A DNA stretch of 64,000 bases from Lysobacterales bacterium (GCA_014238945.1 JABAAB010000083.1:1-64000); one strand, 5' to 3'; shown: positions 52,813 to 61,934, counted from the stretch's first letter. Notes: generated from the sequence alone by a model not told the origin. A program made the numbers and translations.

Positions 52813-54375
52813 ATGGCAATTCTCAAAGGTTTGAAAGGTCTTGGAAGGAGAGAAGTCCTAAAATTGCTTTCATTTGGGGTGGGCGCAGGTTATCTGAATG
52901 TAGTCTGTGAAAATCAGGCCTGGGCTGTCGAAGATGCTGATCGCGGAGCTGGCACGGCAGGTAAAGGAGTCATAGACCTGCTAATTGTCGGCGCCGGAAA
53001 TGCCGGGATGCCCGCCGCAATCCAGGCTGCCGATCTGGGTGCCCGCGTTTTACTGGTCGAAAAAAATGCATTTGTCGGTGGAATGTTGAATATCTCGGGC
53101 GGACACATTGCCGGGGCTAACTCAAAGATGCAAATCGCTAAAGGCATCGATGACTCCCCCGGGCTTCACTATCGGGATGCCATCAGAATGGGTGGATACC
53201 GGAATAATTCGGAACTGTTGAAAATGTCGGTAGAAAACGCGGCCTCAATGATCGACTGGTTGACTGAAATTGGCGTTGAATTCTCTCCTGAATCTCCCTT
53301 TCTTGAAGATGACCATGAACACTATAGTGTTCCGCGAACGCATGCAGGTCCCGAATACGCACGATCTATTCTGGGACCATTGCGCATTGAGCTTGAAAAG
53401 CGGGTCCGACAAGGTAATGTCGATTTACAATTGAACACACGAGTCACCAGCCTCATCAAGGATGACCAGGCCGTAATCGGTATGGAGGTACAAGATCAGG
53501 AAGGAATGAAATCCACGCTCAGGGCGAAGGCCGTGATTCTTGCTACCGGAGGTTACGGTGCCAGCGAGAAGCTGAAACAAAAATACCACCCGAAGATCGC
53601 AAAGTCGAAAGTGGTTTGTCTCCCGCATGCCACCGGGGATGGCCTGGTGCTGGCGGAAGAAGCTGGCGCTAGATTGACAAATATGGACTTATTCGTTGCC
53701 TTTCCGGGCGCCATCGATGGTGCTTCCGGGCGTTTGCAACACGCACCCAGGCACCACACCGAAGGTATTTGGGTGAACAAACAAGGGTACCGCTTTGTGA
53801 ACGAGCACACAGAAAACCCCGATGAAAGGGAAAAAGCGTTCGCCAGCCAAACCGAATTCGGTTTTTTCTACGTATTTGACGACCATGCGAGAAAACAAGT
53901 AAAGCTTGGCGTTATTGGCTGGGACCAAGGCCGCCTGCAAAGCGAGATTTCACGTGGCGTAGCCAAAAAAGCAGCGTCGATCAGGAAACTTGCTGCAAAA
54001 ATTGGCCTCGGTGCTGATCGGCTCGACATGACGGTAAGGCAATACAACCAATCCGTCGCCAATGGAATCGACGAATTATTTGCAAGGGACAACCCTGGCC
54101 CGGCACTTAAAAATGGACCGTATTACGCCATTCCGATTACCGGTAGCATTCTGATTTCGCACGGTGGGATTTCAGTGAATCATAAGCTCCAGGTGATGGA
54201 TAGGAATAATCGCGCGATAACAGGCCTCTACGCTGTTGGAGAGACAATGGGTTGTGCACAAATGATGGGAGATGCCGTGCTGAGCGGCATGAGTGTTGGA
54301 CCAGCAATCACGCTGGGCCGGATTGTCGCCAGAAACGCATTTAATTACTGTCGGCAAGTACAAACGACGGCCTGA
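52813..54375 (+). CDS. FAD-dependent dehydrogenase, fumarate reductase flavoprotein family, probably exported
   Basis: This 520-residue protein has a Tat-like leader (GLGRREVLKLLSFGVG, residues 10-25). The FAD motif is DLLIVGAGNAGMPAAIQAA near residue 57, followed by VEKNAFVGGMLNISGGH, and the C-terminal FAD loop is GLYAVGETMGCAQMMGDAVLSG. The family includes fumarate reductase-like, 3-ketosteroid delta-1-dehydrogenase-like and tricarballylate dehydrogenase enzymes that form or reduce C=C bonds. The cap domain lies between about residues 300 and 420. It is the first rightward gene after operator copy 5 and is followed by a second family member. Confidence 0.87.
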   Translation: MAILKGLKGLGRREVLKLLSFGVGAGYLNVVCENQAWAVEDADRGAGTAGKGVIDLLIVGAGNAGMPAAIQAADLGARVLLVEKNAFVGGMLNISGGHIAGANSKMQIAKGIDDSPGLHYRDAIRMGGYRNNSELLKMSVENAASMIDWLTEIGVEFSPESPFLEDDHEHYSVPRTHAGPEYARSILGPLRIELEKRVRQGNVDLQLNTRVTSLIKDDQAVIGMEVQDQEGMKSTLRAKAVILATGGYGASEKLKQKYHPKIAKSKVVCLPHATGDGLVLAEEAGARLTNMDLFVAFPGAIDGASGRLQHAPRHHTEGIWVNKQGYRFVNEHTENPDEREKAFASQTEFGFFYVFDDHARKQVKLGVIGWDQGRLQSEISRGVAKKAASIRKLAAKIGLGADRLDMTVRQYNQSVANGIDELFARDNPGPALKNGPYYAIPITGSILISHGGISVNHKLQVMDRNNRAITGLYAVGETMGCAQMMGDAVLSGMSVGPAITLGRIVARNAFNYCRQVQTTA

Positions 54376-54451
54376 AAACCATCATGAGAACATTACCTGA
54401 CACGGCGCTCCAAAATTGACCATTCTTTCACCCACAGATGCTGATTTTTGC

Positions 54452-55822
54452 ATGGACATCGAAGTCGCGATTATTGGTGCGGGCGCCTGTGGCCTGTGTG
54501 CTGGTTTGGCTGCCAGCCAGGAAGGTGCAGAGGTGCTGATTGTTGAGCGAGACAGCACACCGTTGGGCACAACCGCCATGTCAACCGGACTGATTCCAGC
54601 CGCCGGAACCTCGTTTCAGAAAAGCGCCGGGATCGAGGATGATGCCGCGCAGTTCTCTAACGACATCTGTGCAAAAACAGGCTTCAGGAACGATGAAAGT
54701 ATCACCATGGCGCTGGCCCGGGAATCAGCCGTAACCATTGAGTGGCTCGCTGAAGCGCAAAAAGTGCCACTTTCTTTGGTGGATAGTTTTGTTTACCCCG
54801 GCCACTCTGCCATGCGAATGCACGGATCCCCAAATCGGACCGGAGCTGAACTGATGGGCAGCCTGTGTAATGCGGCTGAACGGGCTGGCGTCCAAATATT
54901 AACCTCCGCAACGGTAACGCATTTGTTCGCCGACGAGGATCAACGTGTGCATGGTATTCGCTGTGAAAGGCCGGATGGTAGCCTGGAAGACCTTGCCTGC
55001 GCTTCCTTGATTCTCGCTTGCTGCGGTTTTGCCGGTAATGCGGAAATGGTTCACCGATATATCCCCGAAATAGGCAAGGGTGAATTCTTCGGGCACGCTG
55101 GAAACAAGGGTGATGCGGTAGTCTGGGGTCAAGCACTTGGCGCAGAAACTGCCGACATGAGTGCATACCAGGGTCACGGAGGATTGGCCAAAGGTTATGG
55201 CATTCCAATTTTGTGGCCGGCCATCATTGAAGGAGGATTTCAGGTCAATCTGAGCGGTAATCGGTTTTCCAATGAAACGCGTGGTTATTCCGAACAGGCG
55301 GTCGACGTACTTGGCCAGGAAGACGCGGTAGCCTGGACATTCTTCGATGAACTTCGTCACAAGCTGATGTTGGAATTTGACGATTACCGGGACGCGGTCT
55401 CCGCCGGCGCCATTCGAACCGGCCAGAGCCTGGAAGAAATATGCGCCCAAACAGGATTACCAATCGTTGCGCTGGGGAAAACAATTTCGGAGGTTACATA
55501 TCTGGCAGAAAGCCACTCAACGGACAACTTTGGCAGGAGTTTCAAGGGTAAGAAGGCTCTGAGAGCACCCTACTATGCAGTAAAAGTGACCGGTGCATTG
55601 TTTCATACGCAGGGTGGATTGGAGGTCGACAAGACCGGCCGTGTGCTGCGTCCGGATGGATCAGCGTTACCAAATCTGTACGCCGGTGGAGGCGCCGCCA
55701 GGGGGATTTCAGGGCCTGATGCGTCGGGTTACCTGGCTGGAAACGGATTGCTGACCGCGACAACATTTGGCCGTCTATCGGGGATTGCTGCAGCAAAATC
55801 TGCTTTGGAGACGAGTTCTTGA
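54452..55822 (+). CDS. FAD-dependent dehydrogenase, fumarate reductase/ketosteroid dehydrogenase family, cytoplasmic
   Basis: This 456-residue protein has no leader. The FAD motif EVAIIGAGACGLCAGLAA is at the N-terminus, then IVERDSTPLGTTAMSTG, and the C-terminal loop is NLYAGGGAARGISGPDASGY. It is shorter than the preceding paralogue by about the length of a leader plus loop. The ATG at 54452, at the start of the Rossmann strand, is chosen over a TTG 12 codons earlier. The pair may carry out dehydrogenation on the two sides of the membrane, or on two intermediates. Confidence 0.85.
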   Translation: MDIEVAIIGAGACGLCAGLAASQEGAEVLIVERDSTPLGTTAMSTGLIPAAGTSFQKSAGIEDDAAQFSNDICAKTGFRNDESITMALARESAVTIEWLAEAQKVPLSLVDSFVYPGHSAMRMHGSPNRTGAELMGSLCNAAERAGVQILTSATVTHLFADEDQRVHGIRCERPDGSLEDLACASLILACCGFAGNAEMVHRYIPEIGKGEFFGHAGNKGDAVVWGQALGAETADMSAYQGHGGLAKGYGIPILWPAIIEGGFQVNLSGNRFSNETRGYSEQAVDVLGQEDAVAWTFFDELRHKLMLEFDDYRDAVSAGAIRTGQSLEEICAQTGLPIVALGKTISEVTYLAESHSTDNFGRSFKGKKALRAPYYAVKVTGALFHTQGGLEVDKTGRVLRPDGSALPNLYAGGGAARGISGPDASGYLAGNGLLTATTFGRLSGIAAAKSALETSS

Positions 55823-55863
55823 TGATTAATCGCGTGTCGCAAAATCGATCAGCCTGGCCAGTA

Positions 55864-55892
55864 TTTACGCTATATTGCCTGGATGCTATAGT
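55864..55892 (+). promoter_or_regulatory. candidate sigma-70 promoter of ubiX
   Basis: TTTACG (55864-55869) and TATAGT (55887-55892) are 17 bases apart, 30 bases before the UbiX start codon. No TTTATCA palindrome lies here, so UbiX may be expressed independently of the TetR regulon. Confidence 0.45.
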
Positions 55893-55922
55893 CCACCGCG
55901 GAACAATAGAGGGCTCGCCTAA

Positions 55923-56489
55923 ATGCGATTAATAGTCGGTATCTCCGGTGCAAGCGGTGTGATTTACGGGATTAGACTGCTGGAAGTTCTCCGTGAACTC
56001 TCCGAGGTGGAGACCCACCTGATTTTATCCGGCAACTCCAAACTGAATATCTCAATTGAAACAGACTGGTCGGTCAAGGATGTGGAAGCCCTTGCGAATT
56101 CGGTTCACAGATTCGCTGATGTGAGTGCTTCTGTGGCCAGCGGGTCATTTCGAACCGATGGGATGATTGTCGCGCCGTGCTCGATGAAAACACTTTCTGC
56201 AATTACAAATTCATATACCGATAACTTGTTGACCCGTGCTGCAGATGTGGTCTTAAAAGAAGCAAAAAAACTCGTACTGCTGCCCCGTGAATCGCCAATG
56301 CACGTCGGACATTGCCGCCTGATGTACCAGGCCGCACAAATGGGGGCCATCATTGCGCCACCCGTACCTGCATTTTACAACCGGCCCAAGACTGTGGAGG
56401 ACATCATTAACCATACTGTCGGGCGCGTACTTGATTTGTTTGATCTGGACTCTGACATCGTTAATCGATGGACAGGTAACGGCAACTGA
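55923..56489 (+). CDS. ubiX: flavin prenyltransferase UbiX
   Basis: This 188-residue protein is full length for UbiX. It shows GISGASGVIYGIRLLEVL at the N-terminus, APCSMKTLSAIT near residue 82 and the PRESPMHVGHCRLM segment followed by GAIIAPPVPAFYNRP, all characteristic. It adds a dimethylallyl group to FMN to make prenylated FMN for UbiD enzymes such as the one at 38918-40435. The gene has its own likely promoter. It could be the general UbiX of the cell or a dedicated catabolic copy; sequence alone does not tell. Confidence 0.93.
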   Translation: MRLIVGISGASGVIYGIRLLEVLRELSEVETHLILSGNSKLNISIETDWSVKDVEALANSVHRFADVSASVASGSFRTDGMIVAPCSMKTLSAITNSYTDNLLTRAADVVLKEAKKLVLLPRESPMHVGHCRLMYQAAQMGAIIAPPVPAFYNRPKTVEDIINHTVGRVLDLFDLDSDIVNRWTGNGN

Positions 56490-56528
56490 TAGAGTACTTG
56501 TGAAATTCAGATGAAATTGATCCCCCGG

Positions 56529-57104
56529 TTATTCCTGGTCCTTTCCCAACAGCATATTTCGGGCATGATCCGGCTTGATGGATTCAAGAGCAGCGCAAAG
56601 AATGATGCTGAGAAGGCTTGCCGTGTCGTTGCAAATCTCTATTTGTTCTTCCTGACAATAGCGCTGCAGATTGGCAATCGCATAGCTGGTCCGGGCACCA
56701 GTGGTCAGGCTTCGTGCATCAGGTGTGATCAATGAGGAAAGTGTAGCTTGCTGATGTTTCTCCGCGGACAGTTCAATTTTTTTTACGTTTTCAAGCAGCC
56801 TGATGCGCATCTCTGCTGTGTCAATTCCTTCGCCCTGATTTGGAAGCTTCAGGCACCTGCGAACTTCCCTCAATGGTTTGGTTATTTTGCCGGACCAGGA
56901 CCTGGAAAACTGCAAGGCGAATTGAAGCTGTTCGCAATCAAGCTCTCCATGAACAATAGCTATCCAGCAACAGTAAAGGAGCATGTTGACATCGGCGCCA
57001 TGTTGATCTTGCAGCGCCAGGCATGCATCCCGAACACACCCGGATCGGTATACACCTAATGAGAAACCCCAAAATTCATCGGACACGTCCACAACAAGGA
57101 TCAT
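56529..57104 (-). CDS. TIGR02444 family protein
   Basis: This 191-residue helical protein of unknown function has the TIGR02444 pattern near its N-terminus: FWGFSLGVYRSGCVRDACLA followed by LQDQHGADVNMLLYCCW. It is typical of gammaproteobacteria and not tied to catabolism. The frame runs further upstream, but that part reads through the start of the divergent hydrolase gene, so the ATG at 57104 (or a GTG 4 or 6 codons later) is more likely. Its ATG and the ATG of the divergent gene are separated by a single base. A coiled, charged middle region spans about residues 85-120. Confidence 0.75.
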   Translation of the reverse strand: MILVVDVSDEFWGFSLGVYRSGCVRDACLALQDQHGADVNMLLYCCWIAIVHGELDCEQLQFALQFSRSWSGKITKPLREVRRCLKLPNQGEGIDTAEMRIRLLENVKKIELSAEKHQQATLSSLITPDARSLTTGARTSYAIANLQRYCQEEQIEICNDTASLLSIILCAALESIKPDHARNMLLGKDQE

Positions 57105-57105
57105 A

Positions 57106-58581
57106 ATGCAATTTGATACCATAATTAAACACGTACAGCTCGTACGCCCAAACCAATCGGAAATCACAGTGCAAGACATTGGTATCAAGGACGGAAAATT
57201 TACCGCTATCGAACCTGAAATTCCTGCAGCTGATGCGAAGCAAATTGTTGAAGGGAGTAACTTCCTGGCTTTTCCGGGCCTGGTCGATACCCATATGCAC
57301 ATCGGAATTTATTCACCGTTGAATGAAGATGCCGTAAGTGAAAGCAAGGCTGCGGCAATGGGTGGCGTCACTTCAGCCGTAACCTATTTTCGTACCGGCC
57401 AGTACTACCTGAACAAGGGTGGCTCCTATGCCGACTTCTATCCAGAAGTATTGGAGCGATCAAGCGGTAACTACTGGGTAGATTACGCCTACCATCTCGC
57501 CCCAATCGCCGGGTCGCACATTGATGAAATGGAGTCCCTGCTTACCGAACACGGGGTTTGTTCGTTCAAGATTTTCATGTTTTATGGCGGTTACGGTTTG
57601 CACGGCAAAACAGACCAGGACGCACAGAAACAATTTCTGATGATCGGGGACGATGATAGTTACGACATTGCGCATTTTGAATTCATTATGCGATCGGCCT
57701 CCAGGTTAATGAATAAATACCCGAAGTTGGCCGAGCATATCAGCGTCAGCCTGCACTGCGAGCTAGCGGATATACTCAATGCCTATACAAAAATAGTGCA
57801 GCAAGACGGCTCACTAACCGGCCTACGCGCATACAGTGCAGCCAGGCCGCCTCATTCGGAAGGATTGGCCATCTGGATAGCCTCATATCTGGCCAATGAA
57901 ACGCAATGTTTAAATATCAATTTACTGCATTTGACCTCGCAAAAAGCGCTTGATGCGGCATTGACCATGCAGAAAGTGTTCCCGCATATCAACTTCCGCC
58001 GGGAAGTAACCATTGGCCACTTGCTGCTGGATTACGATTCACCCAGCCGATGTCACGCAAAAGTAAATCCGCCGATTCGATCGAGGGAAGACGTCGAATA
58101 CCTCTGGAACGCTCTGCTGGAGCGCAAGTTGGACTGGGTAGTGAGTGACCACGCCTGTTGTGCCGGTGAAATGAAAACCGAGGGCCTGGATCACAGCGAC
58201 GAGGACAACATTTGGGTTTCAAAGTCAGGTTTTGGCGGCACAGAATACCTGTTATCAGGCCTGTTCAGTGAAGGAACCAAGCGTGGAATGACGCTTAATC
58301 ACATGGCTGAACTGGTCTGCTGGAACCCCGCAAAGCGATATGGGCTGTTGAGAAAGGGTGACATTGCCATTGGATATGATGCAGACATTGTTTTATTCGA
58401 CCCGAATGAAACTTTCGTCGTAAGCGCTGCCGATTCAGAATCTGAGCAAGGTTACACGCCGTTTGAAGGAATGGAGTTGACCGGCAGGGTTAAAACCACG
58501 TTTCTGCGAGGTGAAGTTATCTACAGCGATGGTGAACCTTTCGGTCTGCCGACAGGTCAATACATTTCACGACCCGGATAA
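57106..58581 (+). CDS. dihydropyrimidinase/hydantoinase family cyclic amidohydrolase
   Basis: This 491-residue metal-dependent amidohydrolase has the HxH pair in VDTHMHIG near residue 62, the Lys expected to be carboxylated in SFKIFMFYGG near 154, His in SLHCELAD near 217, His in NLLHLTSQ near 270 and Asp in VVSDHACC near 347. All metal ligands of dihydropyrimidinase are thus present. The family opens cyclic amides such as dihydropyrimidines, hydantoins and allantoin. AAGGA lies 6 bases before the ATG, within the coding region of the divergent TIGR02444 gene. It heads a rightward group with the second LeuC/LeuD pair and points to a cyclic amide or imide intermediate. Confidence 0.9.
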   Translation: MQFDTIIKHVQLVRPNQSEITVQDIGIKDGKFTAIEPEIPAADAKQIVEGSNFLAFPGLVDTHMHIGIYSPLNEDAVSESKAAAMGGVTSAVTYFRTGQYYLNKGGSYADFYPEVLERSSGNYWVDYAYHLAPIAGSHIDEMESLLTEHGVCSFKIFMFYGGYGLHGKTDQDAQKQFLMIGDDDSYDIAHFEFIMRSASRLMNKYPKLAEHISVSLHCELADILNAYTKIVQQDGSLTGLRAYSAARPPHSEGLAIWIASYLANETQCLNINLLHLTSQKALDAALTMQKVFPHINFRREVTIGHLLLDYDSPSRCHAKVNPPIRSREDVEYLWNALLERKLDWVVSDHACCAGEMKTEGLDHSDEDNIWVSKSGFGGTEYLLSGLFSEGTKRGMTLNHMAELVCWNPAKRYGLLRKGDIAIGYDADIVLFDPNETFVVSAADSESEQGYTPFEGMELTGRVKTTFLRGEVIYSDGEPFGLPTGQYISRPG

Positions 58582-58605
58582 GAGCGGCTGCTTATCGACC
58601 ACCCG

Positions 58606-60015
58606 ATGCAACAAACACTGTTTGACAAGATCTGGAATGACCATGCAGCCCAAAGCTTCGACGATGGGTCCAGCCTGATATACATTGATCGGATCTTTCT
58701 GCACGAACGCACCGGCAGCATCGCCTTGTCAAGCCTTCAGGATGCAGGACGCACACCCAAAAACCCCCGTCATGTGTTCTGCACGATGGATCACATTGTG
58801 GACACTTTTCCCGGTCGGGGTGATGACACATCTATGCCGGGTGGTACTGAATTTATTCAAACAACACGTAAGCTGGCATTAAGCGCAGGTATCACTCTTT
58901 TCGATCTGGGTGATCCCAGGCAGGGCATCTCACACGTTGTTTCATCTGAACAGGGAATTGCACTCCCGGGTTGTACCGTGGTCTGCCCCGACTCCCACAC
59001 CTGTACCCTCGGAGGTATAGGCGCGATTGCCACTGGTATTGGGTCCAGTGATTGCGAACATGCGATGGCAACCGAAACCTTGCGGTTCTTCAAACCCCGA
59101 CAAATGCGAGTAACATTTACCGGCCATCTTCATCGCTGGGTCACGGCAAAGGACATGATTTTGCACCTGATTGCTGCATACTCGGCGGCTGGTGGCTCCG
59201 GTTTTGCTATCGAGTTTGCTGGTCCGGCCATTCGCGCGCTTGAAGTAGAGGGGCGGTTGACGCTTTGTAATATGGCAGTCGAGTTTTCAGCTTTCACCGG
59301 CATCATTGCACCGGATGAAAAAGTTACTCGCTATTTACAAAATCGTCCCTATGCGCCATCGGGTCAATGCTGGGATTCCGCCACCGCCTATTGGTCCACG
59401 CTCTACAGTGATGACGAGGCGGCATTCGACAGGGAAATTATCATTGATTGTGCAGATATCGCGCCCACGGTTACCTGGGGAACCAGCCCGCAACACGCAA
59501 TCGCTGTCAATGGTTCGGTTCCTGGCCTGGACATTGCACAGGGTCCTGAGTTACGTGAGTCAATGCAGCGTTCGATGAACTATATGGATGTTGAGCCGGG
59601 TTCGGTATTGCAAAACCTGACTGTGCAGGCAGCTTTTATCGGATCGTGTACCAACAGCCGACTCAGTGACTTGAGGGCAGCTGCAGAAATACTTCGAGGA
59701 AGAAGAGTGGCTCCAGGTGTAAGGGCGATATGTGTTCCGGGTTCATCTCAGGTCAAGCAATCTGCAGAAAAGGAGAATCTTCACCGGGTATTCATTGATG
59801 CAGGATTCGAGTGGAGGGAATCCGGCTGTTCCATGTGTTTTTACGCCGGTGGCGAAGGGTTTGCTCCGGGCGATCGCGTTATCACCAGTACCAACAGAAA
59901 TTTTGAGGGCCGCCAGGGGCCTGCAACGCGATCCCACCTTGCCAGCCCGGCAACGGTTGCGGCATCTGCCATTATGGGTAGAATTACCGACCCGCGAAAA
60001 CTGGATCCAGCGTGA
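58606..60015 (+). CDS. aconitase-family hydro-lyase large subunit (LeuC-like), second copy
   Basis: This 469-residue protein is a paralogue of the 23210 protein. Cluster ligands are in FIGSCTNSRLSD and ESGCSMCFYAG, with the TSTNRNFEGRQG loop. The early motifs (DHIVDT, VCPDSHTCTLGGIG) differ from those of the first copy (DHAIPT, VCGDSHTSTHGAFG), so the two probably have different substrates. It begins 24 bases after the hydantoinase gene and overlaps the small subunit by four bases. The ribosome binding site is weak, consistent with read-through from the upstream gene. Confidence 0.87.
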   Translation: MQQTLFDKIWNDHAAQSFDDGSSLIYIDRIFLHERTGSIALSSLQDAGRTPKNPRHVFCTMDHIVDTFPGRGDDTSMPGGTEFIQTTRKLALSAGITLFDLGDPRQGISHVVSSEQGIALPGCTVVCPDSHTCTLGGIGAIATGIGSSDCEHAMATETLRFFKPRQMRVTFTGHLHRWVTAKDMILHLIAAYSAAGGSGFAIEFAGPAIRALEVEGRLTLCNMAVEFSAFTGIIAPDEKVTRYLQNRPYAPSGQCWDSATAYWSTLYSDDEAAFDREIIIDCADIAPTVTWGTSPQHAIAVNGSVPGLDIAQGPELRESMQRSMNYMDVEPGSVLQNLTVQAAFIGSCTNSRLSDLRAAAEILRGRRVAPGVRAICVPGSSQVKQSAEKENLHRVFIDAGFEWRESGCSMCFYAGGEGFAPGDRVITSTNRNFEGRQGPATRSHLASPATVAASAIMGRITDPRKLDPA

Positions 60016-60641
60016 GAAAATTCTTAACACATCAAGGAATTGCAGCACCATTGTTGCGGGCGAATATTGATACAGACACAATAATTCCGTCACGCGAGAT
60101 GAAACGTGTATCCAAGTTGGGTCTGGGTGAAGGCCTTTTTGCCGGCTGGCGATATCTGGACCGGGGCAAGCCCACTGAAAGACCCAACGACGGTTTCGTA
60201 CTCAATCAACCGGCCTACGATGGTGCCAGCATTCTTCTCACCGGTGACAACATGGGCTGTGGGTCATCGCGAGAGCATGCTGTCTGGGCTTTGAAGGACT
60301 ATGGTATTCGCTCAATTATCGCACCGGGTTTCGGTGCTATTTTTTACAGCAATTGCATCCGGAATGGCTTGCTTCCAGTGGTTCTTGAAGCGGCAACGAT
60401 TGCCGATCTCGCCGAGCAAATTACGACTGATCCGCGCGCAGCTCAACTTGAGATCGATGTTTCAAGTTGCGTCGTTAAGGCGCCAGATGGTCAGGCATAT
60501 GAATTTAGCCTGGAACCCTTATACCATAAGATGTTGACTCAAGGTTTGGATGCGATTGACATAACGGGTAAATCATTCCCGGAAATCGAGGCCTTCAAGC
60601 GATCCGACCGCATAAAACGCCCCTGGTCATACCTGGAATAA
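60012..60641 (+). CDS. aconitase-family hydro-lyase small subunit (LeuD-like), second copy
   Basis: This 209-residue partner of the preceding protein has IDTDTIIPSREMKRVSKLG near residue 18 and the NMGCGSSREHAVW loop near 80. The first helix differs clearly from that of the first copy (SREMKRV versus GRFLTT), a region that helps set substrate size in LeuD proteins. The start is GTG overlapping the large-subunit TGA (GTGA). It is the end of the rightward group; a hairpin follows before the convergent CoA-transferase. Confidence 0.88.
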   Translation: MRKFLTHQGIAAPLLRANIDTDTIIPSREMKRVSKLGLGEGLFAGWRYLDRGKPTERPNDGFVLNQPAYDGASILLTGDNMGCGSSREHAVWALKDYGIRSIIAPGFGAIFYSNCIRNGLLPVVLEAATIADLAEQITTDPRAAQLEIDVSSCVVKAPDGQAYEFSLEPLYHKMLTQGLDAIDITGKSFPEIEAFKRSDRIKRPWSYLE

Positions 60642-60652
60642 CACCATCCAGG

Positions 60653-60683
60653 CAAAAAGTGATCCCGCGCGATCGCGGCACTT
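60653..60683 (-). terminator. intrinsic terminator of the leftward CoA-transferase operon
   Basis: On the minus strand the hairpin arms AAGTG/CACTT and CCGCG/CGCGG with an ATCG loop and a 3-base bulge are followed by TTTTT. It lies between convergent genes, so it may also slow transcription from the other side, where the T-run is poor. Confidence 0.5.
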
Positions 60684-60693
60684 ATATAACCAC

Positions 60694-61887
60694 CTATTCA
60701 TTGGCTTCAACGATGCCTTCATCGATCAGGGTCTGGATTTCCTTGGTGCTGTAACCAGCGCCGTTCAAAACGTCAATCGTGTGCTGACCGTAACGTGGAA
60801 CATCTCGCCTGACGCCAAAACGGTGGCCGTCCATCTGCAAAGGTAAAGCAGGTAGCTGGGTTAGCTCATCATTCGCATAAGAGACATCAAGCAAGCCGCC
60901 GGATGACTGCAGATGTGGATCCTCAAGCAAATCCGCCGGTGTACTTACACCAGCAAATGGCAGACCGCATCGCTCCAGTTTTACCATCAACTGGGACTTG
61001 CTCAGGCTTGAAAACAGCGCCTGTACCGCCGGAATGATCTGGTCCCGATTCGCGACTCGGTCGTTATTTGCAACAAGCCCCGGATCCACTCCAAATTCTT
61101 CCAGCTCGAATTCCTGGCAGAAGCTGCGCCATTGTGAGTCACTGACGACTGCCACGAAAACCTGCTGTCCGTCCCCGGTATTAAAAAGATCGTAAATCCC
61201 CCAGGCAGAGGTTCTAACAGACATGGGTTGTACCGGCATTTGCATCACTGCCTGCTGCGCCATGTGCTGACCCATCAGGAATACCGTGCTTTCAAAAAGA
61301 GCACTGGTAATCTCTTGCCCGCGGCCTGTTTCCCGGCGCGATTCCAGGGCACTGAGAATGCCGATGACGGCAAACATCCCGCCCATCACATCGATCACGG
61401 AGGCACCAGCCCGCATCGGCTGTCCGGGCTTTCCTGTCATATAAGCCAGTCCGCCCATCATCTGCGCTACTTCGTCCAAAGCCGTGCGATGCTGGTACGG
61501 CCCGTTTAAGAACCCACGGGCAGAGCAGTAAATCAATCTCGGGTTAGCAGAAGCGAGCTCATCATAACCATAACCCAGTTTTTCCATTGCACCCGGTCGA
61601 AAGTTTTCAATCACGACATCCGCTTCACTGACCAGCCTTCTTACCAATTCATTGCCCTGCGATGACTTGAGGTCCACGCAGATACTCTGCTTGTTTCGGT
61701 TGTACATCGCGAAGTATCCGGCACCTGACCCTCTTAGCAGGCGTGTTTTGTCACCTCCCAGAGGTTCTATTTTCACCACATCTGCACCCAGATCCGCGAG
61801 GACAACACCTGCGGACGGGCCCATCACCATGTGTGAAAATTCTATGACTTTGATGTCGGCGAGCGGTAATTTTGTGGACTGGACCAT
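60694..61887 (-). CDS. class III (CaiB/BaiF) CoA-transferase
   Basis: This 397-residue single-domain enzyme has VLADLGADVVKIEPLGGD near residue 30, the NRNKQSICVDLKS stretch, VVIENFRPGAMEKLGYGY near 95 and the catalytic Asp in GASVIDVMGGMF near 165. It moves CoA from a donor thioester to an acid. It is the normal-size counterpart of the fused enzyme at 10041-12359. It follows the NCS1 permease by 47 bases on the same strand and is terminated by the hairpin at 60653-60683. It may activate the dicarboxylate made by the adjacent LeuC/LeuD pair. Confidence 0.92.
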   Translation of the reverse strand: MVQSTKLPLADIKVIEFSHMVMGPSAGVVLADLGADVVKIEPLGGDKTRLLRGSGAGYFAMYNRNKQSICVDLKSSQGNELVRRLVSEADVVIENFRPGAMEKLGYGYDELASANPRLIYCSARGFLNGPYQHRTALDEVAQMMGGLAYMTGKPGQPMRAGASVIDVMGGMFAVIGILSALESRRETGRGQEITSALFESTVFLMGQHMAQQAVMQMPVQPMSVRTSAWGIYDLFNTGDGQQVFVAVVSDSQWRSFCQEFELEEFGVDPGLVANNDRVANRDQIIPAVQALFSSLSKSQLMVKLERCGLPFAGVSTPADLLEDPHLQSSGGLLDVSYANDELTQLPALPLQMDGHRFGVRRDVPRYGQHTIDVLNGAGYSTKEIQTLIDEGIVEANE

Positions 61888-61934
61888 CTCTTCAATGAAT
61901 CAACAGTCTGGCATCCACAAGATGCGAGGAGTTT

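Noticed and set aside
57105-57302. Upstream extension of the TIGR02444 frame
   Set aside because: It is antisense to the start of the hydantoinase-like gene and shows no family similarity; the conserved part begins after 57104.
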